Source: JBEIFW01 sp044370695 (GTDB taxonomy: Bacteria; Actinomycetota; Acidimicrobiia; Acidimicrobiales; Ilumatobacteraceae). Taken from it: 17,935 bases of DNA. The position numbers and the translations under genes were made by a program. The stretch spans positions 1 to 17,935 of the forward strand of contig JBILVB010000078.1 of NCBI GenBank assembly GCA_044370695.1, written 5' to 3'. The notes beneath the pieces are model-generated. The model searched no databases. It had not been told where the DNA came from and was given only the letters and a program-made list of their open reading frames with translations. Below are positions 6,142-14,406 of this stretch, piece by piece; within the stretch, counting starts at the first letter, position 1; the number at the start of each line of letters is the position of its first letter.

Positions 6142-6960
6142 GTGATCACCGCGTTGCCGCGTATCGCCGTCGCCGTCCACGACCTCGCCGCCGCCCTGGC
6201 GGTGTGCCGCGACGGCCTGGGCCTCCCGGTCGTCGACCTGTCCGCAGGTGCCGCCGCCGGTCTCGGGGCCGGCATCGCGCTCGGTGTCGCCCCCGGCGGC
6301 TCCAACCTCGAACTGATGGCGCCGGTCGACCCCGCCGCGCCGCTGGCCCAAGCGCTGCAACGGTTCCTCGACCGCCGCGGCGAGGGCCTCTACGCGTTGA
6401 TGCTCGAAGCGCCCACCCCCGACGAGGAGGCGGACGCCCTCGCGGCCCGAGGAGTCGAGGTGCTCGGGCTGATGCCCGGCGCCGGCGGGCGCGACGTGCA
6501 TCCGCGCTCCACCCACGGTGTGCTCGTGCGGGTGTACCCGAACGACTCGGCCGTGCTGCCGGCACAGCCGTCGGCAGCACCGGGCCTGTCGGGGATCATG
6601 GCCGCCGTCGTCGCCACCACCGATGCCGACCGGGCGGCCGAGGCCTGGGGGACCGGCCTCGGTCTCGCCGCTTCGGATGGGTTCGACGACACCGAACGAG
6701 GCGTGCGGTGCGTGCCGTGCCGGGCACCCAAGGGCGCCACGGTCGAATTGGTCTCGGTGGTCGACCCCGATCGCCCCTTCGCCCGGGCGATCGAACGCTG
6801 GCTCGTCGACGGTCCCGGCGGCCTGTACGCGCTCGTCGTCCACGCCGCCGCCCCGCAGGCCGCAGTGGCCGAACTCGCCGGCCGGGGGCTCACGACGACG
6901 TGTGACCCCGAGCCGATGGTCGTCGCCTGCGGTACCCGGTTCCTGATCCGGCGGGCCTGA
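6142..6960 (+). CDS. Tandem VOC (glyoxalase-fold) protein
   Basis: A 272-residue protein starting at GTG 6142, preceded by AAGGGGGA (6131-6137). It consists of two homologous halves. LELMAPVDPAAPLAQALQRF followed by GEGLYALMLEA in the first half matches VELVSVVDPDRPFARAIERW followed by GGLYALVVHA in the second. The fold resembles methylmalonyl-CoA epimerase and lactoylglutathione-lyase relatives. However, the histidine usual near the first strand (DHIAIAV in relatives) is replaced here (PRIAVAVHD), and the HH of the later strand is YA, so only the glutamates (LELM, VELV) of a metal site remain. It may bind a ligand without a metal or have a different chemistry. It follows the frameshifted gene on the same strand and is convergent with the KstD-like gene. 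Confidence 0.72.
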   Translation: MITALPRIAVAVHDLAAALAVCRDGLGLPVVDLSAGAAAGLGAGIALGVAPGGSNLELMAPVDPAAPLAQALQRFLDRRGEGLYALMLEAPTPDEEADALAARGVEVLGLMPGAGGRDVHPRSTHGVLVRVYPNDSAVLPAQPSAAPGLSGIMAAVVATTDADRAAEAWGTGLGLAASDGFDDTERGVRCVPCRAPKGATVELVSVVDPDRPFARAIERWLVDGPGGLYALVVHAAAPQAAVAELAGRGLTTTCDPEPMVVACGTRFLIRRA

Positions 6961-6967
6961 GGGGGCG

Positions 6968-8608
6968 TCAGGCGGTGCGCGCCGCAGCGTGGCGGGCGGC
7001 GAGGAAGCCGAACACCATCGCCGGGCCGAGCGTGCCGCCGGGGCCGCCGTAGGTCATCCCGAACGGGGAGCCCATCACGTTGCCGGCGGCGTACAGACCG
7101 GGGATCGGCGAGCCGTCGAGATCGAGCACCCGCGCATCCGGATCGACCCGCGGCCCACCCTTGGTGCCCAGGCACCCGCTGTGGATCTCGAACGCGTAGA
7201 ACGGTCCCCGCTCGAGCGGGCCGAGCGTGGCGTCGCGGCGGCCCTTGCGGTACGGGTCGCCCCACCAGCAATCGAACGCGCTGTCGCCGCGGCCGAAGTC
7301 GGGGTCGTGGCCGGCCGCGCAGTGCTCGTTCCAGCGGGCCACCGTGTGCTCGAGTTCCGCGCCGTCGACGCCGAGCGTGTCGGCCAGGCCGGCCAGTGTG
7401 TCGGCCCGTGGGAGCCACTCGGGCACCTCGCCCCGGCCCCCGCCGGCCGAGATCCGGAAGCCGTACTTGTCGACGAAGGTCTGGTCGAACACGAGCCAGC
7501 ACGGCAGGTTGGCGTACTCGAACCGCGACACGTCCTCGACGTGGAACGCGGCGCCGAACGCGTTGTAGTTGGCCGCTTCGTTGGTGAACCGGCGGCCCCG
7601 CCGGTTCACCATGATCGAATGAGGCAACGTCCGTTGCCCGTTGACGAGCACCTGACCCATGCGGTTCGCCGCCTTCGGTACGACCCCCACCGGGATCCAC
7701 CAGGCCTCGCGCATGTTCGACAGCGCCGCCCCCGCCTTCATCGCCATCACCAGTCCGTCGCCGGTGCTCGTCTCGATCGACACCGGATGGGTCATCGGCC
7801 CGCGCAGGAAGGTGCGGCGCAGGGCCGGGTTCCACTCGAAGCCGCCCGAGGCGAGGATCACGCCGCGCCGGGCCCGCACCTCGCGCCGCCCTGCCGGCGT
7901 CTCGAATGCCACGCCCACCACGGCTCGCCCTTCCGGCCCGTCCTCCAGGAGCAGTTCACGCGCCGACCACATCCGGCGGGGCTCGATGCCCCGGTCGAGG
8001 CAGGCCCGCAGGAGCCGGCCGATCAAGGCCTGGCCGCACCCGCGCTCGTTGCGGTCGGCCCGCCGGGCCCGCTCCTCGGCCGACGGCGGTTGCGGCACCG
8101 CCTTGCCGAGCGGGGTCTCGCTCATCGTGATGTGCGGATCGAGGAAGTAGGGCGACGGCGTGACGAACTCGGCCCACGGGCCGAGTTCGTCGAACGGGAA
8201 GATCGGGCACTCGAGGGTGCGGCCGCCCTCGGGGCTCCCACCGGGGAACTCGGGGTGGTAATCCGGCATGCCGGGCACGGCGTAGAACTGCACCGGGGTC
8301 TTGGCCTCGAGGAACTCGACCATCTCGGGGCCGGCGTCGACGTAGGCCTCCACGAGGCGCTCCTCGAGCATGTCCCGCGACAGCGACAGGATGTAGGTGA
8401 GGGCCTTGTCACGGCTGTCGGTGACGCCGACCTCCGCCATGTGCGGATTGTTGGGGATCCACACCTGCCCGCCCGACCACGCCGAGGTGCCGCCGACCAC
8501 GTCGGCCTTCTCGAACAGCCCGACCGTCGCCCCGCCCTCGGCGGCGATCACGGCCGCCGTGAGCCCGGCCGCACCGGTCCCCAGCACCACGACGTCGAAC
8601 GTCTCCAC
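6968..8608 (-). CDS. KstD-like FAD-dependent dehydrogenase (3-ketosteroid delta1-dehydrogenase family)
   Basis: A 546-residue flavoprotein starting at GTG 8608 with AGGGAGG upstream. The FAD-binding motif VVVLGTGAAGLTAA is at 6-19, FEKADVVGGTSAWSGG at 32-47 follows, and the C-terminal FAD segment IPGLYAAGN is at 502-510. Residues matching the KstD active site are kept: Y117 in PDYHPE, Y348 in NEAANY, and Y520/G524 in TYGGPGG. The GCLGTKGGPRVDPDARVL block (478-495) is also typical of KstD. The reaction would be FAD-dependent 1,2-desaturation of a 3-keto ring, but related proteins include 3-ketosteroid delta4-dehydrogenases and other fumarate-reductase-like enzymes. Divergent from a TetR regulator with a palindrome between them, so probably repressed by it until a substrate or CoA ester is present. 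Confidence 0.8.
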   Translation of the reverse strand: METFDVVVLGTGAAGLTAAVIAAEGGATVGLFEKADVVGGTSAWSGGQVWIPNNPHMAEVGVTDSRDKALTYILSLSRDMLEERLVEAYVDAGPEMVEFLEAKTPVQFYAVPGMPDYHPEFPGGSPEGGRTLECPIFPFDELGPWAEFVTPSPYFLDPHITMSETPLGKAVPQPPSAEERARRADRNERGCGQALIGRLLRACLDRGIEPRRMWSARELLLEDGPEGRAVVGVAFETPAGRREVRARRGVILASGGFEWNPALRRTFLRGPMTHPVSIETSTGDGLVMAMKAGAALSNMREAWWIPVGVVPKAANRMGQVLVNGQRTLPHSIMVNRRGRRFTNEAANYNAFGAAFHVEDVSRFEYANLPCWLVFDQTFVDKYGFRISAGGGRGEVPEWLPRADTLAGLADTLGVDGAELEHTVARWNEHCAAGHDPDFGRGDSAFDCWWGDPYRKGRRDATLGPLERGPFYAFEIHSGCLGTKGGPRVDPDARVLDLDGSPIPGLYAAGNVMGSPFGMTYGGPGGTLGPAMVFGFLAARHAAARTA

Positions 8609-8642
8609 GATCGATCCCTCCCTCGACTGCCCTCGTCAGTAG

Positions 8643-8658
8643 GGCAACACGCGTTGCC
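8643..8658. promoter_or_regulatory. TetR-type operator between divergent genes
   Basis: GGCAAC (8643-8648) and GTTGCC (8653-8658) are perfect inverted half-sites spaced by 4 bp, with outer GTAG and CTAC (8638-8641 and 8659-8663) nearly symmetric. The site lies 35 bp from the KstD-like GTG and 43 bp from the TetR ATG. A minus-strand promoter candidate, TTCCTG (8690-8685), 17 bp, TATGGT (8667-8662), would put the start of transcription inside the palindrome. Confidence 0.6.
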
Positions 8659-8700
8659 TCTACCATACTCGCCGCAGCGATCAGCAGGAACCGGGGTTCG

Positions 8701-9294
8701 ATGGCACGGCAGAGCGCGACCGAACGACGACGTCAGGAAGTGATCGACGCCGCCACCGCGCTGGTGATCGGCCATGGGCGGGCTGCGCTGACCGTGCGTG
8801 CAGTCGCCGCCGCCGTCGGCTGCTCCACCAAGGTCGTGTCGCACCACTTCGCCGACATGGCCGAGTTGCTCCACGCCACGTATGCCAGCGCGGCGGCCCG
8901 CTCCCGCCGGCGGATCGCCCTGGTGCTGGAGGCCGACCCGCTCGATCTCGCCGGGGCGGTCGAAGCGGTGCTGCCGCTCGACGCCGAACGGCGCGGCGAC
9001 TGGGCCGTCTGGTTCGCCTTCTGGACCGAGGCGCTCACCGACCCGGCGCTACGGGCCGACCAGCGCCGGCGGGCCCGCGCCACCACGAAGCGCTACCGAG
9101 CCGTCATCGAGGCGATGGTCGCGTCGGGCGCGCCGCTCACCCTGCCCGCCGACGAGGCGGCACGCCGGCTGTTGGTATTGGTGCAGGGCCTTGCGGCCCA
9201 GGCGATGTTCGACCCCGCCGGCTGGCCGGCGGTGCGCCAGCGGGCCGTGGTGGCCCGCGAGCTCGAGCTCGTGGGGCTGGCAACCGACGGCTGA
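8701..9294 (+). CDS. TetR-family transcriptional regulator
   Basis: A 197-residue protein. The N-terminal helix-turn-helix LTVRAVAAAVGCSTKVVSHHF (about residues 30-50) is typical of TetR, followed by a helical ligand domain with GDWAVWFAFWTEAL, similar to the C-terminal domain of BetI-type regulators. AGGAA (8686-8690) precedes the ATG. It is divergent from the KstD-like gene, with a palindromic site between the two start codons, so it most likely represses both itself and that gene. The ligand is unknown; a CoA ester or steroid is a guess from the neighbours. A 10-bp hairpin follows 35 bp after the stop and separates it from the quinone-oxidoreductase-like gene. Confidence 0.85.
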   Translation: MARQSATERRRQEVIDAATALVIGHGRAALTVRAVAAAVGCSTKVVSHHFADMAELLHATYASAAARSRRRIALVLEADPLDLAGAVEAVLPLDAERRGDWAVWFAFWTEALTDPALRADQRRRARATTKRYRAVIEAMVASGAPLTLPADEAARRLLVLVQGLAAQAMFDPAGWPAVRQRAVVARELELVGLATDG

Positions 9295-9329
9295 GCGGTA
9301 CGGGGCGCGCTCGGGCCGGCACCGGCACC

Positions 9330-9363
9330 CCCGATCCCCGAGGGCGGGCGCCTGGGGATCGGG
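9330..9363. terminator. Hairpin after the TetR gene
   Basis: CCCGATCCCC (9330-9339) and GGGGATCGGG (9354-9363) are perfect reverse complements with a 14-nt loop, 35 bp past the TetR stop and about 50 bp before the next start. No T-run follows, which is common for GC-rich actinobacterial terminators. Confidence 0.5.
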
Positions 9364-9414
9364 TGATCACGGACGCACGGACGGGCTGAGCGAGTCGCGC
9401 CGTAGGGTGCGCCG

Positions 9415-10386
9415 ATGCGCTCGTTGCAGATCGCCTCGTTCGGCTCGCTCGACGACCTCGCCGTCGTCGACACCCCGGACCCGAACCCCCGACCCGGCCA
9501 GGTGGTGGTGGAGGTGCGCGCCGCCGGCGTCAACTTCGTCGACGCCCTGATCGTGCAGGGCCGCTACCAGTTCACCCCACCGTTGCCGTACACCCCGGGG
9601 ACCGAGGTCGCCGGGGTCGTCAGCGCCGTCGGCGACGGCGTCACGGCCCTTCGCCCGGGCGACCGGGTGCTCGCCCTGCCCCCGGCCGGCGGGTACGCGT
9701 CGCACGTCGCCGTGCCGGTGGCCGCAGTCCACCCGATCCCGGCGTCGCTCGATTTCGGCGCGGCTGCGTGCCTGCCCCAGAGCTACGTGACGATGCACTA
9801 CGCCTACCGCCGCCTCGCCCACGTGGCGGCCGGGGAGTGGGTGGTGGTCCTCGGTGCCGGCGGCGGCATCGGTCTCGCCGCCACCGACCTCGCCACCGCC
9901 CTCGGGGCCCGGGTCGTGGCCTGCGCGTCGTCGCCCGACAAGCTCGCGCTGGCCCGGGCCGCCGGCGCCGAGGCCACGATCGCCTACGACGGGATCGACC
10001 TGAAGGCCGCCATCCGGGAGGCCACCGGCGGTGCCACCGACGTCGTCGTCGACCCCGTCGGCGGCGACAAGGCCGAACCTGCGCTGCGCAGCCTCGGTTG
10101 GGGCGGCCGATACCTCGTGATCGGCTTCGCCGGCGGCGGGATCCCGCGTCTACCCGCCAACCAGATCCTCCTCAACGGCCGAAGCGTGCTCGGGGTCGAA
10201 CTCGGTGGGCTCGTGCGGCGCGATCCGGCCGCGTTCCCGGCGTTGCTCGGCGAGGTGCTGACCCTCGTCGGGCAAGGCCGCCTGCACCCGGTCGAACCGC
10301 AGGCGTTCCCACTGACCGAGGCCGCGAACGTGTTGCGGGCCATCGAGAGCCGTGCCATCACCGGCAAGGCGGTGCTGGTGCCCTGA
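9415..10386 (+). CDS. Zinc-independent quinone oxidoreductase-like protein (MDR superfamily)
   Basis: A 323-residue protein. The N-terminal GroES-like part includes GVNFVDALIVQGRY (38-51) and PYTPGTEVAGVV (58-69). Here GTE replaces the GHE of zinc alcohol dehydrogenases, so no catalytic zinc is expected. The Rossmann motif VVVLGAGGGIGLAA (143-156) and the following ARVVACASSPDK indicate NAD(P)H binding, probably NADPH. The reaction is likely reduction of quinones or alpha,beta-unsaturated carbonyls (QorA-like). It begins a plus-strand run with an LLM-class oxidoreductase 42 bp downstream. There is little Shine-Dalgarno signal before the ATG, only GTAGGGTG about 6-13 nt upstream. Confidence 0.82.
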   Translation: MRSLQIASFGSLDDLAVVDTPDPNPRPGQVVVEVRAAGVNFVDALIVQGRYQFTPPLPYTPGTEVAGVVSAVGDGVTALRPGDRVLALPPAGGYASHVAVPVAAVHPIPASLDFGAAACLPQSYVTMHYAYRRLAHVAAGEWVVVLGAGGGIGLAATDLATALGARVVACASSPDKLALARAAGAEATIAYDGIDLKAAIREATGGATDVVVDPVGGDKAEPALRSLGWGGRYLVIGFAGGGIPRLPANQILLNGRSVLGVELGGLVRRDPAAFPALLGEVLTLVGQGRLHPVEPQAFPLTEAANVLRAIESRAITGKAVLVP

Positions 10387-10428
10387 GTTCGTTGCCGGGC
10401 CCGGTGCGCCGGGTGCCAGGATCGGCCC

Positions 10429-11466
10429 ATGAAGATCTCCACCACCCTCGGTTTCGACGGCGATCCGGTCCGCTACGCGCGCAGGGCCCGCGAACTCGAA
10501 GCGGCGGGTGTCGACCTCGTGTGGTCCGGGGAGATCTACGGCTTCGACCTCGTGTCGTCGCTCGCCTGGCTCGCCGGCCAGACCACGACGCTCGAGCTGA
10601 TGACCGGCATCCTGCCCGTCTACTCCCGCACGCCGGCGCTCATCGCGCAGACGGCAGCCACGATCGATGCCCTGTCCGGCGGGCGATTCCACCTCGGACT
10701 GGGCACCTCGGGCCCCCAGGTCATCGAGGGCTGGCACGGCGTGCCGTTCGAAAAGCCGTTGCAGCGCACCCGTGAGACGATCGACGTGTGCCGCAAGGTG
10801 TGGAGCCGCGAGGCGCTCGTCTACGACGGCCAGACGGTGCAGCTGCCGCTGCCCGCCGGCAAGGGCAGCGGTCTGGGCAAGCCGCTCAAGTTCATGGGCA
10901 AGCCGCTGCGCCAGGACATCCCGGTGTGGATCGCGGCCATCGGGCCCCGCAACGTCGAGCTCGCCGCCGAAGTGGCGCAGGGCTGGCAGCCGATCCACTT
11001 CGTGCCCGACCGCTTCCACCAGGTGTGGGGCGAGTCGCTGCGGGCCGGAGCGGCACGCCGGGCGCCCGAACTCGGACCGTTGCAGATCATGGCCGGCGGC
11101 ACCGTCGCGCTCGGCTCGGGGCCTGCCGTGCACAAGGCCCGGGAGTCCACCCGGGCCCACGTCGGGTTCTACGTCGGGGGCATGGGCGCCCGGGAGAAGA
11201 ACTTCTACAACGAGTTGTTCCAGCGCTACGGCTGGGTCGAGGAGGCCCGCACCATCCAGGACCTGTTCCTGTCCGGCCGCCGGGAGGAAGCGATCGCGGC
11301 GGTGCCCGACGAGTACGTCGACCTCGCCACCCTGTGCGGTGACCCGGGCTACGTGCGGGAGCGGATCGCCGTCTACAAGGAGGTCGGGGTGACGTACCTG
11401 AACATCGACGTCGTCGGCGAGGACCCACTCGCCGTGTTCGCACAGGTCAAGGAGTGGGCGTCGTGA
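10429..11466 (+). CDS. LLM-class flavin/F420-dependent oxidoreductase
   Basis: A 345-residue luciferase-like TIM-barrel protein. MKISTTLGFDGDP starts the first strand. ARELEAAGVDLVWSGEIYGFD, VSSLAWLAGQTTTLELMTGILPVYSRTPALIAQTAATID and LSGGRFHLGLGTSGPQVIEGWHG are typical of actinobacterial F420-dependent members of the group. F420 rather than FMN is inferred from lineage. Its stop overlaps the next gene's GTG (GTGA, 11463-11466), so the oxidoreductase and the hydratase-family protein are co-translated. AGGAT precedes the ATG by about 7 nt. The substrate is unknown; the partner suggests an acyl-CoA or alicyclic intermediate. Confidence 0.82.
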   Translation: MKISTTLGFDGDPVRYARRARELEAAGVDLVWSGEIYGFDLVSSLAWLAGQTTTLELMTGILPVYSRTPALIAQTAATIDALSGGRFHLGLGTSGPQVIEGWHGVPFEKPLQRTRETIDVCRKVWSREALVYDGQTVQLPLPAGKGSGLGKPLKFMGKPLRQDIPVWIAAIGPRNVELAAEVAQGWQPIHFVPDRFHQVWGESLRAGAARRAPELGPLQIMAGGTVALGSGPAVHKARESTRAHVGFYVGGMGAREKNFYNELFQRYGWVEEARTIQDLFLSGRREEAIAAVPDEYVDLATLCGDPGYVRERIAVYKEVGVTYLNIDVVGEDPLAVFAQVKEWAS

Positions 11467-12269
11467 CGACGGTCCGGTACGAGACCGACGGGGTGGTGGC
11501 CACCATCACCCTCGACCGGCCAGCCACGCTCAACGCTCTCGACGACCGGGTGATGACCGAGTTGCTCGCGGCGCTCGGCCGCGTGGTGGCCGACCCGGGT
11601 GTTCGGGTCGCCGTGCTCACCGGGGCCGGGCGCGGGTTCTGCTCGGGTGCCGATCTGCGCCAGACCGCCGAGAACGGCCCGGCTGGCAGCGCCGACGCCC
11701 CGGCGATCGACGGCGCCGACAACGTGTTCAACCTGGCCATGGCCGCGCTGCACGACCTGCCGGTGCCGACCATCGCCCGTGTCCAGGGGGTTGCCGCCGG
11801 CGGCGGGGTGGGCCTGGCACTCGCTTGCGACGTCACGGTGATGGCCCGATCGGCCTACCTCGTGTGCACGTTCGGACCCCGGCTCGGGATCGTGCCCGAC
11901 TTGGGGGTCACCTGGCAGCTGCCGCGCCGGGCCGGACGGGCCCGGGCGTTGGGCATGACGCTGCTGGGCGACCGGATCGACGCCGACCGGGCCGTCGAGT
12001 GGGGTCTCGTGTGGTCGGCCGTCGACGACGACCGTCTCGATGCCGAGGTGGCGGCGCTGGCCGCCCGTCTCGCCCGCAGCTCGCCCGACGCCGTGGTGCG
12101 CACCCGCCGCACCGTCGACGAGGCGCTGGCCGCCGGGTTCGACGACCAGATCGCCACCGAGATGCGGCATCAGGCCGCGCTCATCCCGCACAACATGCGC
12201 GAGGGTGCCGTCGCGTTCGTCGAACGTCGTGAACCCACGTTCGATGGCCGGCGGTCACCGGCCCGCTGA
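11463..12269 (+). CDS. Enoyl-CoA hydratase/isomerase family protein
   Basis: A 268-residue crotonase-fold protein. The start is GTG 11463 because AAGGAG (11449-11454) lies 8 nt before it; an alternative GTG at 11454 would sit on that site. The oxyanion-hole segments are LTGAGRGFCSGADL (about 49-62) and GVAAGGGVGLALACD (about 103-117). The hydratase glutamate normally in GGGCEL is glycine here (GGGVGL), while the segment FGPRLGIVPDLG keeps the PD aspartate seen in PaaG-like isomerases and lacks the second hydratase glutamate. This favours an isomerase or other crotonase chemistry over classic hydration. It shares a transcript with the upstream LLM gene and is convergent with the next one. Confidence 0.82.
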   Translation: MTTVRYETDGVVATITLDRPATLNALDDRVMTELLAALGRVVADPGVRVAVLTGAGRGFCSGADLRQTAENGPAGSADAPAIDGADNVFNLAMAALHDLPVPTIARVQGVAAGGGVGLALACDVTVMARSAYLVCTFGPRLGIVPDLGVTWQLPRRAGRARALGMTLLGDRIDADRAVEWGLVWSAVDDDRLDAEVAALAARLARSSPDAVVRTRRTVDEALAAGFDDQIATEMRHQAALIPHNMREGAVAFVERREPTFDGRRSPAR

Positions 12270-12277
12270 CGGGCCGG
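12258..12277. terminator. Hairpin enclosing the hydratase stop codon
   Basis: CCGGCCCG (12258-12265) and CGGGCCGG (12270-12277) form a perfect 8-bp stem whose 4-nt loop CTGA contains the TGA stop (12267-12269). It lies between convergent genes and may terminate in both directions. There is no T-run on either side. Confidence 0.45.
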
Positions 12278-12315
12278 CTGGCGTGCCGCACGGCTGGCCG
12301 ACGGCCCCGGCCGGG

Positions 12316-13257
12316 CTACGAGGCCGTTGCCGCCCAGGCAGCGGCGACGGCCTCGAGGTTGCGCTCGTGGTCGGCGCACAGGCGCACGCACAGATGGTCG
12401 GCCCCGGCGGCCACCAGCTCGGCCAGGTACCCGCCGACCCCGGCGACCGGGCCGGCGTAGCAGTTCTGCACCCGTCGCATCAGCGACCCGGGTGCCGGCG
12501 CGTAGTAGGCGCCGAGGAACGCCTCGAGCGCCGCTTCGGCCCGGGCCCGGTCGTCGTCGAGGCTCAACGTCACGTAGGCGGCCGCGCCGACGGCCGACGG
12601 CTCGCGCCCGGCCGTCTCTGCGGCGGCCCGCACGGTGGCGAGCCCGTCGCGCAGCCCGTCGGCCTCGCCACCGATCTGGAACCACGCGTCGTACCGGCGC
12701 CCGGCCCGCTCGAGCGCCGCAACGGCGATCCCGCCGCCCCACAGCGGCGGCCCGCCGGGGCGGTGCGGTGTCGGTTCGAGCACCTGCCCGGTCACGGTCC
12801 AGTACGGGCCGTCCCACTCGACGGGTTCCCCGGTCCACAACCGGCGGCACAGCTCCAGGCCGTGGACGAACCGTCCGACCCGCTGCTCGAACGGCACGCC
12901 GGCGGCGGCGAACTCGGCACGCGACGCCGGGGTGTCGGCCCCGACCCCCACGCCGAGGACCAGCCGGCTCTCGGCGATCCGATCGAGCGTCGCAACGGCC
13001 TGTGCCAGCACGACCGGGTTCCGCAGTGCCGGCAGGAGGACCGCGGTGCCGAGCCGGGTCCGGCGGGTGCGGGCGGCGACCGCGGCGAGCAGGGTGAGCG
13101 GTTCGTGGCGGGGCCGGGCCAGCAGCGAGTCGCCGACCCACAACCCGTCGTAGCCGACGTGCTCGGCCCGTTCGGCCAGGGCCAGCAACCGGCCCGTCGA
13201 CGGGTCGCCCCCCATCACGGCCTCCCGGGTGGGCAGCAGGTAGCCGAGCGCGGCCAT
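12316..13257 (-). CDS. LLM-class flavin/F420-dependent oxidoreductase
   Basis: A 313-residue luciferase-like protein. The ATG at 13257 shares one base with the upstream gene's stop (TGATG, 13259-13255), so translation is coupled; a longer frame to 13566 only covers that gene. RLLALAERAEHVGYDGLWVGDSLLARPRHEPLTLLAAVAARTRRTRLGTAV and NPVVLAQAVATLDRIAESRLVLGVGVGAD are the typical strand-helix units of F420-dependent LLM enzymes. It differs clearly from the 10429-11466 protein, so the two are not recent duplicates. It is convergent with the hydratase gene across a GC hairpin. Substrate not identifiable. Confidence 0.82.
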   Translation of the reverse strand: MAALGYLLPTREAVMGGDPSTGRLLALAERAEHVGYDGLWVGDSLLARPRHEPLTLLAAVAARTRRTRLGTAVLLPALRNPVVLAQAVATLDRIAESRLVLGVGVGADTPASRAEFAAAGVPFEQRVGRFVHGLELCRRLWTGEPVEWDGPYWTVTGQVLEPTPHRPGGPPLWGGGIAVAALERAGRRYDAWFQIGGEADGLRDGLATVRAAAETAGREPSAVGAAAYVTLSLDDDRARAEAALEAFLGAYYAPAPGSLMRRVQNCYAGPVAGVGGYLAELVAAGADHLCVRLCADHERNLEAVAAAWAATAS

Positions 13258-14336
13258 CAGCGGGCCGCCGCCGATGCGGCGAGGCGCTCGGCCACCTGCG
13301 GCATGACCTGACCGGTGAGGCGGGCCATCGACGCGTACACCTCGGTGACGGGGAACGAGGCCTGGTCGGTCTGGACGAGCAGACGGTCGGCGCCGCCGAT
13401 CGCGTCGAGCCGCCGGGCGAGTTCGGCGGCCACGTCGTCGACCGAGCCGCACACCGCCTGCGACTGCGGCGTCCCGGCCGACGTCCATGCCGGCGGCATG
13501 GGCGTCGACGGGTTGCGGACGTTGTCCAGCACCCACCGCAGGTAGGACACCTGGTGGGGCATCCACCGTTCGGCGGCCTCGGCGGTGGCCCCGGGCCCGA
13601 CGTAGCAGTGGACGTGGAGGATCACGACGGCGGCCGCAGGGTCTCGGCCCGCAGCGGCCCAGGCCTCCCGGTAGGTGCGCGCGATCTCGTTCGGCAGTTC
13701 GACCCCGGTCGAGATCGTCGGTATGGCGATCGGACAGCCGAGCGAGGCAGCCCGTCGGGCGGATCCCGGCGAGCTGGCGGAGAGCACGATCGGCGGATGC
13801 GGGTCCTGCACCGGTCGAGGGGTCACGGTCACCCCGGTGAGCGGCGGGCGGACCCGACCCGACCAGGTCACGTCGGTCTGGGTCCAGAGCCGGCGCAGGA
13901 GTGACACGGATTCGACCAGCAGTTCCTCGGAGCTGTCGGGGTCCTGACCGAACTGCTCGTACAGGCCCCGGAACACACCGCGCCCGGCGATCAGTTCGGC
14001 CCGGCCACCCGACAGCACGTCGACGGTCGCGTAGTCCTCGGCGATGAGAACGGGGTCGTGGTTGGGGAGCAGACTCACCGCGGTCGACAGGCGCAACCGC
14101 CGTGTCCGTTCGCCGACCGCGGCGAGGATCGGGATGGGCGACGACAGCACGTAGTCGCAGAAGTGGTGCTCGCCGAGATGGAACGCAGCGAAGCCGAGTT
14201 CCTCCGCGGTCACGCCGAGTTCGACGAACTCCCGGAAGCGCGCCGGTTCGGTGGGCCGCCGGCCGGTGGTGGGGTCGGGGAGGTGGTCGCCCAACGTCGT
14301 CAGCCCGAGCGGTGGTGCGGCGATCGTCGCGGTCAT
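13257..14336 (-). CDS. LLM-class flavin-dependent oxidoreductase (bacterial-luciferase-like)
   Basis: A 359-residue protein. The ATG at 14336 is preceded by a GGGGAGG-type Shine-Dalgarno (14341-14347). LGFAAFHLGEHHFCDY, ILAAVGERTRRLRLSTAVSLLPNHDPVLIAEDYATVDVLSGGRAELIAGRG and PPIVLSASSPGSARRAASLGCPI are hallmarks of the LLM monooxygenase-like subgroup (EHHF motif). This subgroup commonly uses FMNH2 or F420. Its stop overlaps the start of the second LLM gene by one base, so two non-identical LLM proteins are made from one message and could work in sequence. A hairpin just upstream separates it from the SHOCT gene. Confidence 0.82.
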   Translation of the reverse strand: MTATIAAPPLGLTTLGDHLPDPTTGRRPTEPARFREFVELGVTAEELGFAAFHLGEHHFCDYVLSSPIPILAAVGERTRRLRLSTAVSLLPNHDPVLIAEDYATVDVLSGGRAELIAGRGVFRGLYEQFGQDPDSSEELLVESVSLLRRLWTQTDVTWSGRVRPPLTGVTVTPRPVQDPHPPIVLSASSPGSARRAASLGCPIAIPTISTGVELPNEIARTYREAWAAAGRDPAAAVVILHVHCYVGPGATAEAAERWMPHQVSYLRWVLDNVRNPSTPMPPAWTSAGTPQSQAVCGSVDDVAAELARRLDAIGGADRLLVQTDQASFPVTEVYASMARLTGQVMPQVAERLAASAAAR

Positions 14337-14350
14337 GGCCCCTCCCCGGG

Positions 14351-14376
14351 AGCGGCCGGCGTGAGCGCCGGTCGCT
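14351..14376. terminator. Hairpin after the SHOCT gene
   Basis: AGCGGCCGGCG (14351-14361) and CGCCGGTCGCT (14366-14376) form an 11-bp stem with one G-T pair and a TGAG loop, 31 nt downstream of the leftward SHOCT gene and 15 nt upstream of the next start. No T-run follows. Confidence 0.45.
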
Positions 14377-14406
14377 GCGGAGCGTACGGCCCGGGGGCTC
14401 GATGCG

